Below are positions 53,424 to 62,784 of a DNA stretch of 64,000 nt, piece after piece (position 1 is the stretch's first letter; each line of letters begins with the position of its first letter). The stretch is from DASQPR01 sp963836785 (GTDB lineage Bacteria; Actinomycetota; Actinomycetes; Mycobacteriales; Micromonosporaceae). The stretch is taken from assembly GCA_963836785.1 (NCBI GenBank), contig CAWIKW010000002.1, positions 434,001-498,000 of the forward strand, given 5' to 3'. A model generated the notes under the pieces. That model was not told where the DNA came from. It saw only the letters and a list, made by a program, of their open reading frames with translations, and ran no database searches. A program made the translations under genes and the position numbers.

Positions 53424-54247
53424 CGACGTCCCCTGTCGGCGCTCGTGTGCGCTTCGTCCGAGGCGACCTGGCCGTCCCGGATGCGGATGATCCGGGCGGC
53501 TCGGTCGGCGACCTCGGCCTCGTGGGTGATCAGTACGACGGTGCGCCCTTGCCGGTGCAGCTGATCGAAGAGTCCGAGGACGTCTTCGGTGGCGGCCGAG
53601 TCGAGATTGCCGGTCGGCTCGTCGGCGAGCAGCAGATCCGGATCGCTGGCGAGAGCACGGGCGACTGCGGCGCGTTGCTGCTGACCGCCGGACAGCTCTC
53701 CGGGACGATGGTGCACCCGATCGCCGAGCCCCACCCGTTCCAACGCTTCCGTGGCAAGGACTCGGCGTCGGTCGCGGGGTACGGCGGCGTACGACAGCGG
53801 CAGCTCGACGTTGCGCAGGGCGGTCAGCGATGGCAGCAGGTTGAACTGCTGGAAGACGAAGCCGATCCGGCGGTTGCGGACCTCGGCCAACTCGATCTCG
53901 TCCATCGCGCTGACATCCTCACCGCCGAGCCGGTACACGCCCGACGTTGGTACGTCGAGACAACCGAGGATGTGCATGAGCGTCGATTTGCCCGAGCCGG
54001 ACGGTCCCATGATCGCGACGTACTCGCCCGGTTCGATCGACAGCGATATGCCGCGGAGTGCCTCGACGTCGAGTGATCCGGTCCGGTAGACCTTCCGGAC
54101 GTCGTCGAGATCGATGACGGGCGCGGTAAGGGTCGGTGCGGGGGCGTCGGCATCGCCACCCGGGGCACCGCCATAGTCGCCGGCCGGGATACCGGCGTGG
54201 GCGCCTCCGCGTCCGGCTATATGCGTGATGATCCGGGTGTCAGCCAC
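53420..54247 (-). CDS. MacB/LolD-type ABC ATP-binding protein
   Basis: This 275-residue ATPase has Walker A GPSGSGKST near residue 87, the family's QQFNLLPSLTALRNVELPL segment and signature LSGGQQQRAAVARAL. Walker B is LLLADEPTGNLD and the H-loop is ITHEAEVA. GTG 54247 overlaps the adaptor stop (8 bases). It drives the permease at 52191. The first ~40 residues are Gly/Ala-rich and not part of the fold. Confidence 0.92.
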   Translation of the reverse strand: MADTRIITHIAGRGGAHAGIPAGDYGGAPGGDADAPAPTLTAPVIDLDDVRKVYRTGSLDVEALRGISLSIEPGEYVAIMGPSGSGKSTLMHILGCLDVPTSGVYRLGGEDVSAMDEIELAEVRNRRIGFVFQQFNLLPSLTALRNVELPLSYAAVPRDRRRVLATEALERVGLGDRVHHRPGELSGGQQQRAAVARALASDPDLLLADEPTGNLDSAATEDVLGLFDQLHRQGRTVVLITHEAEVADRAARIIRIRDGQVASDEAHTSADRGRR

Positions 54248-55664
54248 CGAAGCCACCGCCGCCGAAGCCGCCACCGGCCCCGCCCGCCCCGCCGGCGCCG
54301 CCGGGGAAGTTGCCGCCACCCGGGAACGTGCCGGTGCCGGCGCCGTTTGTGCCGCGGGTTCCCGTCGACGCGCCACCGGTGGTGCGCTGGAGCTGCGGCA
54401 CGACGATCTTGTCGCCGGCCGACAGGCCGGACGTGATTTCGGTCTGGCCGCCCGAGGAGATACCCACCTGTACGGGCGTCTGCACGATCTTGCCATTGAC
54501 CTGTTTCTCGACGTACTGGCCGCCCGATGTGTTGCGGTGCAAGGCGAGCGTCGAGACCACGACGGCGTTACTGACCTGCTTGTAGATGAGCGCCGCGGTC
54601 ACGCTGGCCCCGTCGTGCAGACCGCTCGGCGACCCGGTGACGTCGATGACGACCGGGTAGCTCGCGGTGCCCGATGACGACGACGAGACGAGCCCGATGG
54701 AGGCGATCGTGCCGTACACGACGTCGCTGGCCCCGGTGACCGTGAGTTGCGCTTGCTCGCCCGTTTTGATGAGGCCGACAGACGTCGCGTCCACGGTCGC
54801 GTCGACAATCCACGAATTCGTACTGATCACCAGGACCTGAGCCGATGAGCTCGACGAGGTCGACGAGCCTGACGTCGTTGCCCCACTCGTCGAGCCGGTG
54901 TCGGAGCCGCCGTCCGAGCTGTTGCCGGACACCGATTCGCCGACAGTCAGATTGACCTCCGCGACGGCGCCGTCGATCGGCGAGGTCATCGTCGCGGCCG
55001 CAAGCTGAGCCTTGGCCGAGGCCAACTGGTTCTTCGCGGCCGTCAACGCGGCCTTGTCCGCGGCGAGCTGGGTATCGCTCACATCATCGTCGGCGTCGAC
55101 CTTGGCCTTGTCCGACGCGACCGCGGCTTCGGCTTGCGCGACCGTCGCCGACAGCGAAGCCGACTCGACGGTCGCGAGTGTCTGGCCCTTCTTGACGGTC
55201 TGGCCGGCGCTGACCTTGACGCTGGTTACCTCGCCGGAGACCGCGAAGTTCAGGTTCTCCTGCTCGGCCGGCGCGAGGCTGCCGGTGGCCGAAACGCTCT
55301 GCCTGATCGTTCCGGTCGTCACCGTCGCGACGGTCGTCGTGGCCGCGGCGGCCGGCGCGCTGCTTCGCGTACCGAAGTAAATGCCGAGTCCGGCACCCGC
55401 GAAGACGACAACGGCCGTCGTCCCGCTCAGCCACGGATGCGCGCGCAGCCATTGCAGCCGTGACGATTGAGCGCTGCCCAACTCGCGGCCAACGCGACGT
55501 CGACGAGCGACGCCGGTCTGAGCCGACGGATCCGGGGCGACCCACGGCAGTCCGGCGACATGATTGGCATTCGCCTCGTCGATGACGGACAGCCGCCCCG
55601 CAGACGGGGGACTGGTCGACGACGAACCGTCCGTGGCGGCTGGGTGTGGTGCGTTTCCTGGCAT
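54240..55664 (-). CDS. periplasmic adaptor protein (HlyD/MacA family) of the ABC exporter
   Basis: This 474-residue adaptor has a cytoplasmic tail and one helix (LSGTTAVVVFAGAGLGIYFG, ~residue 80). The lipoyl domain follows (VSGEVTSVKVSAGQTVKKGQTLATVE), then a coiled coil (~165-200), the second lipoyl half (SPIDGAVAEVNLTVGESVSG) and a beta-barrel (GLHDGASVTAALIYK). The tail is very Gly-rich. ATG 55664 follows AAGGAG. It heads the efflux operon, and its stop overlaps the ATPase start. A second adaptor gene lies at the far end of the same operon. Confidence 0.9.
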   Translation of the reverse strand: MPGNAPHPAATDGSSSTSPPSAGRLSVIDEANANHVAGLPWVAPDPSAQTGVARRRRVGRELGSAQSSRLQWLRAHPWLSGTTAVVVFAGAGLGIYFGTRSSAPAAAATTTVATVTTGTIRQSVSATGSLAPAEQENLNFAVSGEVTSVKVSAGQTVKKGQTLATVESASLSATVAQAEAAVASDKAKVDADDDVSDTQLAADKAALTAAKNQLASAKAQLAAATMTSPIDGAVAEVNLTVGESVSGNSSDGGSDTGSTSGATTSGSSTSSSSSAQVLVISTNSWIVDATVDATSVGLIKTGEQAQLTVTGASDVVYGTIASIGLVSSSSSGTASYPVVIDVTGSPSGLHDGASVTAALIYKQVSNAVVVSTLALHRNTSGGQYVEKQVNGKIVQTPVQVGISSGGQTEITSGLSAGDKIVVPQLQRTTGGASTGTRGTNGAGTGTFPGGGNFPGGAGGAGGAGGGFGGGGFGG

Positions 55665-55772
55665 GGATGCCGGCTCCTTCCGTGGTGGCGCCAGCACATC
55701 CCACGGAACTACCAGAACCATTTGGTGACGCTGTGGATCAGCTGTGGAAGATCGCGTACGTCGGACGCGGAG

Positions 55773-55868
55773 ATGCTTGATCACCGAACCAGCTGCGAGC
55801 GCTGCGGTTGCGGCCTGACCCCATCCGGAACGGATGACGTGGGTCTCTTACCGGCTACATCTCCGTGA
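55773..55868 (+). pseudogene. DUF1272-like N-terminal fragment
   Basis: ATG 55773 starts MLDHRTSCERCGCGLTPSGTDD, which resembles the first zinc-binding part of DUF1272 proteins (MLE.RPNCE.C...LPP). The second Cys cluster that should follow is missing, and the frame ends by overlapping the convergent DUF3558 gene. It is a probable truncated gene; alternatively a chance match of a short motif. Confidence 0.35.
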
Positions 55869-56397
55869 GCAAGATCGTGGCTAGTTGTTTTTCCAGCTCG
55901 AGGCGGCTGCTCTGGGTGTGTACGTTGAACACCCAGATCCGGAAGCCCTCGGCGCCTTTGTGGACGTACAGGCCGGTGTTCCCGCCGTCGTAGGCCTCAT
56001 CGCCAACGTTCGGCACCGGTGTGCCCAACCGGATGGGCTCGACGCCGGGGTCGCCACTCCACGGGCCAACGTCGAGCGTGACGGTGCCGTTGTGACCCGA
56101 CGCCGGGTCCCACTCGCATTCCGGTGCGTCGAAGTTCGGCTCCGGCTTTCCCGCTGCCGGTGGCTCGCCCAGTGCCGCGGTGACCTGGTCGGTTGTCAGC
56201 ATGGAGCAAGGGTCGAGCTTTCCGCCGGCGCTGGGCGTGCTCGCGGCAACGCTTGCGGGCGACGTGGCCGGCGCGGTCGTGGCCGCGGCTTTGGGCGCGG
56301 CTGCGGACGTACTCGGCCCGGCTGAGCAACCGGCGACGAGTGCGCCGGCCGAAATGGTCAACACAGTGCTCCGCAGGAGCGCGCGGGCGAGTGTCAC
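55855..56397 (-). CDS. DUF3558 lipoprotein
   Basis: This 180-residue lipoprotein has the signal LLRSTVLTISAGALVAGC with a lipobox Cys near residue 24, then a low-complexity linker. The DUF3558 domain is seen as LDPCSMLTTDQVTAALGEP, APECEWDPASG and a short C-terminal helix. GTG 56397 follows AAGGAG. Such proteins are surface-exposed in actinobacteria, and their function is unknown. It is divergent from the SARP regulator. Confidence 0.88.
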   Translation of the reverse strand: MTLARALLRSTVLTISAGALVAGCSAGPSTSAAAPKAAATTAPATSPASVAASTPSAGGKLDPCSMLTTDQVTAALGEPPAAGKPEPNFDAPECEWDPASGHNGTVTLDVGPWSGDPGVEPIRLGTPVPNVGDEAYDGGNTGLYVHKGAEGFRIWVFNVHTQSSRLELEKQLATILLTEM

Positions 56398-56577
56398 GGA
56401 TTTCTCCTTCTGTTTCGACCGCAGGGGTTCCGTCGTGATGCGCAGGTACGCGCCTGCGAGGCGCGCCCGACCGCTGGCCGGATCGTGGCGGTTGTCGATG
56501 CGCATGACGTGAGCGTGGAGCTCGCCGGTCATAGTCGGTTCATAATCGGGGCAGCGCTCGCCACTAGGATCACGCTG

Positions 56578-59500
56578 GTGACGGTGGAGCTGCGGCTGTT
56601 GGGGTCGGTACGGGCCCTCCTTGATGGCCGTTCGATCGCCCTCGGGCCTCGTAAGCAGCGGCTCGTTCTCGCGATCCTGGCTCTGGAGGCCGGTCATCAG
56701 GTGCCGATGGATCGGCTGGTCGACCTGATCTGGCCGGACGGTCCGACGCGGACCGCGACGCATGCGGTGCGCGTATGCGTGTCGGGGCTGCGCGTTGCAT
56801 TCGCCGGCGCCGTCGACATCGTGGCGCAGGGCACCGGATATCTGCTCGCCGTCGACCCGACCACGGTCGACGCGCATCGGTTTCGCGCGCTGCTGGCTGC
56901 GGCTCGCGTCGCGCCGAGCGACGCGGAGCGCGTCGGGCTGCTGGACCACGCGCTGGGCCTATGGTCTGGCCCGGCCCTGGGCGGCACCGCTCCGTCGGCC
57001 ACTCGGGAACGCCTATGCGCGGGCTTGGAAGAGGCTCGGCTAACCGCGCTGGAGGACCGGGTCGACGCCCAGCTCCGGCTGGGCCGGCATCGGGAACTGG
57101 TGGACGAGCTCGCCGACCTCACCTCCGCCCATCCGTTGCGGGAGCGACTGGCCGGTCAGCAGATGGTGGCGCTGCACCGCAGTGGACGGTCAGGTGACGC
57201 GCTCGCCGCGTACCGGCGTATCCGTCACGACCTTGCCGAGCAGCTGGGGCTCGACCCCGGCGCCGCACTGCAACGCCTCGAGGTCGCGATCCTGCGGGAC
57301 GAGGATCCGCTGCCTACCGCGGGCGGCAGCAGTCCGGCACAGGTCCAGGCGCCCGTCCATGCGGCCACCGCGGCGCCGCCGCCGGCCCAGTTGCCTGCCG
57401 CGGTGGACGGCTTCGCCGGCCGCGCGGACGCGCTCATCGTCCTGACCGGGCTGGCCGCGTCGCACGCGACAACCGGCCAGGTCGCGGTCATTGTCGGCGC
57501 CGCCGGGGTCGGCAAGACCGCGTTGGCTACCCACTGGGCCCACCAGCAGCGCAACCGGTATCCGGACGGGCAGCTCTACGTGAACCTGCGCGGCCACGGC
57601 CCGGGCACGCCGGTGCGACCCGAGCAGGCACTCGGCGGTTTCCTGCGCGCTCTTGCCGTACCGGCCGAGCAGGTTCCGCTCGACCTCGACGAGGCCGCCG
57701 CGCTCTATCGCACCCTTCTCGCCGACCGGCGGACGCTCGTACTGCTGGACAATGCGGTCGGCGTCGACCAGGTCCGGCCGCTGTTGCCCGCGGGTCCCGG
57801 CTGCATGGCCCTGATCACCAGCCGCGACAGGCTGGCCGGGCTGGCCGTCCGCGACGGCGCCCGACTGATGCGCCTGGACACGCTCGATGCCGGTGAGTCC
57901 CTCGATCTGCTGACCGGCCTGATCGGCGGCGCGCGTCTCGACCGGGAGCCGGGGAGCGCGGCCGAGCTGGCTCGGCTCTGCGGTCACCTGCCGCTCGCGC
58001 TGCGCATCGCCGCCGCCCAACTCGCCCGGCATCCGGATCGGCCGATCGCCGATCTCGTCGCGCGGCTTCGCCACGGTGACCGACTCGCCGCGCTAGAGAT
58101 CGAGGGCGACGAGCAGTCGGCGGTCCGCGCCGCCTTCGACCTGTCGTACGTCGCCCTCAAGCCGGAAGCGCAGCGGCTGTTTCGGTTGGCCGGACTGCTG
58201 CCCGGCTCCGACCTGAGCGAACCGGCCGCGGCGGCGCTCATCGGGCAGCCGCGCGGCGGCGAGGTCACCCGCAGCCTCACGCAACTCACCGACGCTCACT
58301 TGTTCGGCGAGCCGATGGCCGGCCGCTACGTGCTGCACGACCTGATGCGGCTCTATGCGCAAACCCTCACCGATGCCGAGGACAGCCCGGCCGAGCGGTC
58401 CGCGGCAACGCAGCGACTGTACGGGTTCTATCTGCGCACCGCGGATTCGGCGGCACGACTGCTGTACCCACAGATGCAGCGGCTGCCGCTCCCGCCGGAG
58501 TACGCGCGGCCGGCGAACGCGGAGCCAGTAGACCTGGCCGATCCGGCCGCCGCCCTCGCCTGGTTGGAGGCCGAGCGAAGCAACCTCGTTGCCGCCGCGG
58601 AACGGGCCGCGGGCTGTGGGCCGCGGCCGGTTGCCTGGCTCCTCGTGGACGCACTTCGCGGGTACTTCTGGATGCGGCGCCATACATCCGACTGGCTCGC
58701 GGCCGGCGCCGCGGCGCTCACGGCGGCCACAATGGACGACGACGATCACGGATTGGCCGCGGCGCATCTCTGCCTTGCCCAGGCTCATCGGTTCCTGTCC
58801 CACCACGGCACGGCAATCGACCACTTTGCCGACGCGGTGGACCACGCATCCCGAGCCGGTTGGCGGCAGGGCGAGGCCGCTGCCACCGGCAGTATCGCCA
58901 ACCTGTACCGCGACCAAGGACGACTTACCGACGCGGCCGAATACCACCGTCGGGCGCGCGCGATCTTCCAACAGACCGGGGAGTCCGGCGGTGAGGCGGT
59001 GAGCCTGAGCAACCTGGGCAACGTGCAGATCGACTCCGGCGCGCTGAGCGAAGGTGCCGACAACCTCGCCGCGGCGCTGGACATCTACCAGAGCATCGGC
59101 GCGGACAATGCCCGGGCGCACGTGCTCAACAGCCTCGGCTGCGCGTACCGCTTCCAGGGCAAGCTGGACGCGGCCCGCAACCACCTGGATCAGGCACTGG
59201 CGTTGCACCGCGCGGCGGGCAGCCGCGAGGGCGAGGCCGACACCCTCAACAACCTGGCCGAAGTACACCTGGACGCCGGCCGACTGGACGAGGCGAGGCA
59301 GCTCGCGCAAACCAGCCTCACCATCGCCCAGGACGCAGGCGATCGGCGCGTAGAAGCCGACGCGTGCCACACCCTGGCCGCGGTGGAGCGTCGGCAGGGC
59401 GCGGCCGGCAACGGGTGGGACGACAGGGCGCTCGCGCTGGCGCGGGAGACCGGGTACGCCCGCGGCGAAGCGTTAGCGCTCATCGGACTGGCCCATTCCC

Positions 59501-59751
59501 GACTCGACGGCGGCGACCGCTCGGACGCGCTGACCGCGGCTCGCGCGGCGCTCGACTCGGCCCGCCAGGCCGGATATCGGCTGATCGAAGCCGACGCGTT
59601 GACCGCGCTCGCCCGTTGCGAATTCGCCGATGGCCACCCGCGGGACGCCGTGGCCCACGCCAGCGAGGCGTTGGACATCCAGCAGCAGACGGGCAACCCA
59701 GTTGGTGTACGGCGAGCCAAGGAGGTACTTGCCCAGGCCGGCGGATCGTGA
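56578..59751 (+). CDS. AfsR/SARP-family regulator with NB-ARC and TPR domains
   Basis: This 1057-residue regulator has four parts. A winged-helix DNA-binding domain (VELRLLGSVRALLDGRSIALG, residues ~1-95) and a BTAD (~97-240, ending DPGAALQRLEVAIL) come first. Then comes a STAND ATPase (P-loop VGAAGVGKTALA near 308, LVLLDNAVGVDQVRPLLP), and about ten TPR-like repeats at residues ~690-1050. This layout is that of AfsR, which activates secondary metabolism or stress genes on a cue sensed by the TPR part. GTG 56578 was chosen. No antibiotic cluster is seen near it, so the target is unknown. Confidence 0.93.
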   Translation: MTVELRLLGSVRALLDGRSIALGPRKQRLVLAILALEAGHQVPMDRLVDLIWPDGPTRTATHAVRVCVSGLRVAFAGAVDIVAQGTGYLLAVDPTTVDAHRFRALLAAARVAPSDAERVGLLDHALGLWSGPALGGTAPSATRERLCAGLEEARLTALEDRVDAQLRLGRHRELVDELADLTSAHPLRERLAGQQMVALHRSGRSGDALAAYRRIRHDLAEQLGLDPGAALQRLEVAILRDEDPLPTAGGSSPAQVQAPVHAATAAPPPAQLPAAVDGFAGRADALIVLTGLAASHATTGQVAVIVGAAGVGKTALATHWAHQQRNRYPDGQLYVNLRGHGPGTPVRPEQALGGFLRALAVPAEQVPLDLDEAAALYRTLLADRRTLVLLDNAVGVDQVRPLLPAGPGCMALITSRDRLAGLAVRDGARLMRLDTLDAGESLDLLTGLIGGARLDREPGSAAELARLCGHLPLALRIAAAQLARHPDRPIADLVARLRHGDRLAALEIEGDEQSAVRAAFDLSYVALKPEAQRLFRLAGLLPGSDLSEPAAAALIGQPRGGEVTRSLTQLTDAHLFGEPMAGRYVLHDLMRLYAQTLTDAEDSPAERSAATQRLYGFYLRTADSAARLLYPQMQRLPLPPEYARPANAEPVDLADPAAALAWLEAERSNLVAAAERAAGCGPRPVAWLLVDALRGYFWMRRHTSDWLAAGAAALTAATMDDDDHGLAAAHLCLAQAHRFLSHHGTAIDHFADAVDHASRAGWRQGEAAATGSIANLYRDQGRLTDAAEYHRRARAIFQQTGESGGEAVSLSNLGNVQIDSGALSEGADNLAAALDIYQSIGADNARAHVLNSLGCAYRFQGKLDAARNHLDQALALHRAAGSREGEADTLNNLAEVHLDAGRLDEARQLAQTSLTIAQDAGDRRVEADACHTLAAVERRQGAAGNGWDDRALALARETGYARGEALALIGLAHSRLDGGDRSDALTAARAALDSARQAGYRLIEADALTALARCEFADGHPRDAVAHASEALDIQQQTGNPVGVRRAKEVLAQAGGS

Positions 59752-59822
59752 ACCCCACAAAGGCGTCCCAGTGGTCCATATCGACACGACTTCGGCCGGC
59801 GACCGGAGCCGATCTCCGAGCG

Positions 59823-60179
59823 CTACGTCAGTGGAACTTCGACGGCCACGTTCGCGTTCGGGTAGTAATCGGCGACGTCCCGAGCACCGTACTTGGCACG
59901 GAAGTCGTCGACCACGTGGTGCACCTCGTCCGGATCGGTAATCGGGTGTGCCGTCGCGCGGTAGTCCCGACCTTGCGCCGTCAAGTGGAGACTCGGTGTC
60001 TTGAGCAGGTTCTTGTACCACTGGCTGGCTGATCCGGTCAGCGGCAGCAGATAGAGCTTGTCGTCGTGCTGAACGAACCACACGGGATGGGTTTTCTCGT
60101 CACCGGAGACTCGGCCGGTGGTGCCGAGCTGTACCTCGTTCGTCTTGTTCAAGGCTGTCGCGAAGTCGGAACGTGCCAT
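59823..60179 (-). CDS. split-barrel reductase-like protein (Ddn/DUF2255-like)
   Basis: This 118-residue protein has the pattern of small deazaflavin-type or DUF2255 split beta-barrel proteins: EVQLGTTGRVSG, KTHPVWFVQHDDKLYLLPLTGSASQWYKNLLKTPS. Members bind F420 or flavin and reduce nitro compounds or quinones. I cannot decide between the two families. It is convergent with the SARP regulator and divergent from the FAD oxidoreductase. Confidence 0.75.
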   Translation of the reverse strand: MARSDFATALNKTNEVQLGTTGRVSGDEKTHPVWFVQHDDKLYLLPLTGSASQWYKNLLKTPSLHLTAQGRDYRATAHPITDPDEVHHVVDDFRAKYGARDVADYYPNANVAVEVPLT

Positions 60180-60264
60180 TGGATCCCCCTCTGCGGAAGC
60201 TCCGGGTAGGCATTCTCTCCCGATCGTAGCGAGGATCTTGGCTTGCCCGACTAAGCTTTGGCGT

Positions 60265-61944
60265 ATGGGGCAATTGTCGGTTTTGCCAGTGATTTATGTA
60301 GTCGATCACGACGTAGCGTCGCTCGATGCACTGCGGTCCGACCTGTCCCGGCGATTCGGTAACGGTTTCACGGTGCGTGGCGAGGCCTCGTCGGAGGCGG
60401 CATTGCTCGCGCTGCAGGAGATGGCCGCCGCGGACGTGTCCGTCGCGCTGCTGCTTGTCGATGACGGTGACGCCGATCTGCTCGCGCACGCTCACGAGTT
60501 GCATCCGCGGGCCAAGCGCGTATTGCTGGTCGATCGCGACTATTCGTCGACCAGCCCGGCGGTGCAGGCGATAGCACTTGGCCGCGCGGACTATCACATC
60601 GTGCGGCCATGGGCCGATGACGAAATGATGTACGGGCCCATGAGCGACTACCTCTTTTCGTGGATCCGGGAGCAGGAGCCGAATTTCGAGCTATTTCGTA
60701 TCGTTGCCGCCGAGGGCGACAGCCGAGTGCTGCAGCTGCGCGACGTGATGACCCGGTTTAGCATGCCGTTCGGGTTCTATCCGGTCGACAGCGAAGCCGG
60801 GCGTGGCTTGTTGCACGAGGCCGGGCTCGAAACGACGCGTTTGCCAGTGGTGGTCCGCTACGACGGGCAGACCATCATCGACCCGAGCATGCCCGATCTC
60901 GCTCGCGCGATCGGCGTCAATGTGACGAACGATGTTGACATGTGCGAGGTCGCGATCGTCGGAGCGGGGCCGGCCGGGCTCACCGCGGCTGTCTATGCGG
61001 CCTCCGAGGGGCTCGAGACGGTGCTGCTCGAGGAGAAGGTCTCCGGCGGGCAGGCCGGCACGAGCCCGCTGATCAGGAACTATCCCGGTTTTCCGCACGG
61101 CATAAACGGTGGCGTTCTGATGGGGCGCACGTGCGAGCAGGCGTGGCTAATGGGCGCGCACATCGTCTTCGCGCAGCCAGCGGTCGCACTCGAACGCCGG
61201 GACGAGATTCGCGTCGTCCACCTACGTGACGGGAGCGAGTTGTGTGCACGCGCGGTTGTGCTGGCAACTGGCATCGAATGGCGGCGGCTCGGCGTGCCTC
61301 GACTTGAGGCGCTCGTGGGTTCCGGCGTCTTCTACGGCGCGGCCGTCAGCGAGAGCCGTGCCATGCAGGACCAGAACGTGTTCATCGTCGGCGCTGGCAA
61401 CTCGGCCGGACAGGCAGCGACGCACCTGGCCAAGCATGCCCGCACGGTCACGCTGGTCGTTCGCGGCGACGGTGTCGCGAAGTCGATGTCCAGCTACCTC
61501 CTGCGGGCCATCGAGTCGACGCCGAACGTCATCGTCCGCGACCGTACGGAGGTGGTCGACGGATCCGGCGCTGAATCGCTTGAGTCCGTCACGCTCGCGG
61601 ATCGCGCGAATGGCACCGTACAGGAAGTGGCGGCGGACGCGCTGTTCGTCATGATCGGCGGCGAACCGCACACGCAGTGGCTTCCCGATGAGATCGCCCG
61701 CGACCCGCACGGTTATCTGATCACCGGTCACGACGTTCTCGAGCGCGCCGCAACCCCGTGGACGTATCCCCGCGAGCCGTTGACGTTGGAGACGAGCATG
61801 CCGGGTGTTTTCGCAGCGGGCGACGTGCGAGAGGGTTCGATCAAGCGCGTCGCCTCAGCGGTCGGCGAAGGCGCCACGGTCGTACGTATGGTGCACGAGC
61901 ACCTGAGGGCCGACGAGCTCGATCCGGCGGTTCCCGCTGGATAA
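60265..61944 (+). CDS. receiver-like/thioredoxin-like/thioredoxin-reductase-like fusion
   Basis: This 559-residue multi-domain flavoprotein has three parts. First is a degenerate response-regulator receiver (~1-125; the acidic pair DHD is kept, but the family Lys is Arg in HIVRPW). Second is a thioredoxin-like segment without active-site Cys (~135-225). Third is a thioredoxin-reductase-type domain (~225-559) with two Rossmann loops, VGAGPAGLTAAVY and VGAGNSAGQAATHL, and the FAD motif FAAGDVREGSIKRV. The redox CxxC of thioredoxin reductase is absent; the site reads SGVFYGAAVSES. It may be an NAD(P)H-FAD reductase with a sensory input. ATG 60265 follows the promoter gap. Confidence 0.85.
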   Translation: MGQLSVLPVIYVVDHDVASLDALRSDLSRRFGNGFTVRGEASSEAALLALQEMAAADVSVALLLVDDGDADLLAHAHELHPRAKRVLLVDRDYSSTSPAVQAIALGRADYHIVRPWADDEMMYGPMSDYLFSWIREQEPNFELFRIVAAEGDSRVLQLRDVMTRFSMPFGFYPVDSEAGRGLLHEAGLETTRLPVVVRYDGQTIIDPSMPDLARAIGVNVTNDVDMCEVAIVGAGPAGLTAAVYAASEGLETVLLEEKVSGGQAGTSPLIRNYPGFPHGINGGVLMGRTCEQAWLMGAHIVFAQPAVALERRDEIRVVHLRDGSELCARAVVLATGIEWRRLGVPRLEALVGSGVFYGAAVSESRAMQDQNVFIVGAGNSAGQAATHLAKHARTVTLVVRGDGVAKSMSSYLLRAIESTPNVIVRDRTEVVDGSGAESLESVTLADRANGTVQEVAADALFVMIGGEPHTQWLPDEIARDPHGYLITGHDVLERAATPWTYPREPLTLETSMPGVFAAGDVREGSIKRVASAVGEGATVVRMVHEHLRADELDPAVPAG

Positions 61945-62085
61945 GGCCGATTGCCTCGCGACCCACGTCACGCCTCGACCTCGGCCGATCCACCTGGCCA
62001 TGTCGATGTTGAGGTGATCTGGGATGGTTTGTCGGTCGCCTGATAATCTGCGATGAGGACCCATCTACGGCCCGAGGAGCATGCG

Positions 62086-62499
62086 ATGAGTTCACGTCTC
62101 AACCCGTATATCAGTTTTGGTGGCAACGCCCGGGAGGCGATGGAGTATTACCAGGGCGTCCTTGGCGGAGACCTGACGCTGAGCACGTTCAGCGAATTTG
62201 GCGATCCACATGCCGAGGGCGCGGACAAGGTCATGCACGCGATGTTGGAGACCGACAAGGGCTTCACGCTGATGGGTGCGGACTGTCCACCTGGCAAATC
62301 GTTCAACCCAGGCGACAACATGACGGTCAGCCTGAGTGGCGACGACGCGGACAACCTCCACGCCTACTGGGACAAGTTGTCGGACGGCGGCACCGTAGCG
62401 GTTCCCCTCGAACGGCAGATGTGGGGCGACGAGTTCGGCCAATGCGTGGACCGGTTCGGTGTTGCCTGGATGGTGAACATCGCTTCGCCGCAGGCCTGA
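62086..62499 (+). CDS. VOC-family protein, PhnB-like
   Basis: This 137-residue protein matches the PhnB/DUF3852-like glyoxalase fold: LNPYISFGGNAREAMEYYQGVLGG at the start, HAMLETDKGFTLMGADCPPG in the middle, and VDRFGVAWMVNIA at the end. GAGGAG precedes the ATG. The function is uncharacterised; relatives often sit in stress-related loci. It is a single gene. Confidence 0.92.
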   Translation: MSSRLNPYISFGGNAREAMEYYQGVLGGDLTLSTFSEFGDPHAEGADKVMHAMLETDKGFTLMGADCPPGKSFNPGDNMTVSLSGDDADNLHAYWDKLSDGGTVAVPLERQMWGDEFGQCVDRFGVAWMVNIASPQA

Positions 62500-62592
62500 C
62501 ACGGCTCACCGGTCACATCGGAGTAATCGCGCGCTGATGCCGCAGCTCAGCGGCTCAAATGCGCGCACGCTGCTGCCCTACCTCACCTGCGG

Positions 62593-62633
62593 TTCGAACC
62601 GGTTGCGCGGGCAAATCCTCGACCCGGTTCGAA
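62593..62633. promoter_or_regulatory. inverted repeat upstream of the propeller gene
   Basis: TTCGAACCGG (62593-62602) and CCGGTTCGAA (62624-62633) form perfect 10-bp arms with a 21-bp spacer. GGTTCGAACC at 62591-62600 is itself palindromic. They lie 150-190 bp before the next gene. This could be an operator or an RNA hairpin. Confidence 0.35.
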
Positions 62634-62784
62634 TCTCGCCGAAGTAGTTTCCGCCTCGGTGTCGAATTCCGAGGTGCGGGTTCGTCGTACCGGAAGAGAA
62701 GTATGTTCCGGTGTTGACGCACCAGGCTTCGGCGACGGACAGCGCAGCTTGTCCGGACCGCCGAACGGCGGGAAGGATGAGGGC

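Noticed and set aside
55100..55660. Plus-strand open frames over the first adaptor gene
   Set aside because: Shadow frames of a strongly supported minus-strand gene.
62585..62650. tRNA-like GGTTCGAATC segments
   Set aside because: The TTCGAAT loops lack matching T-stems, and no acceptor or anticodon arm can be formed on either strand.
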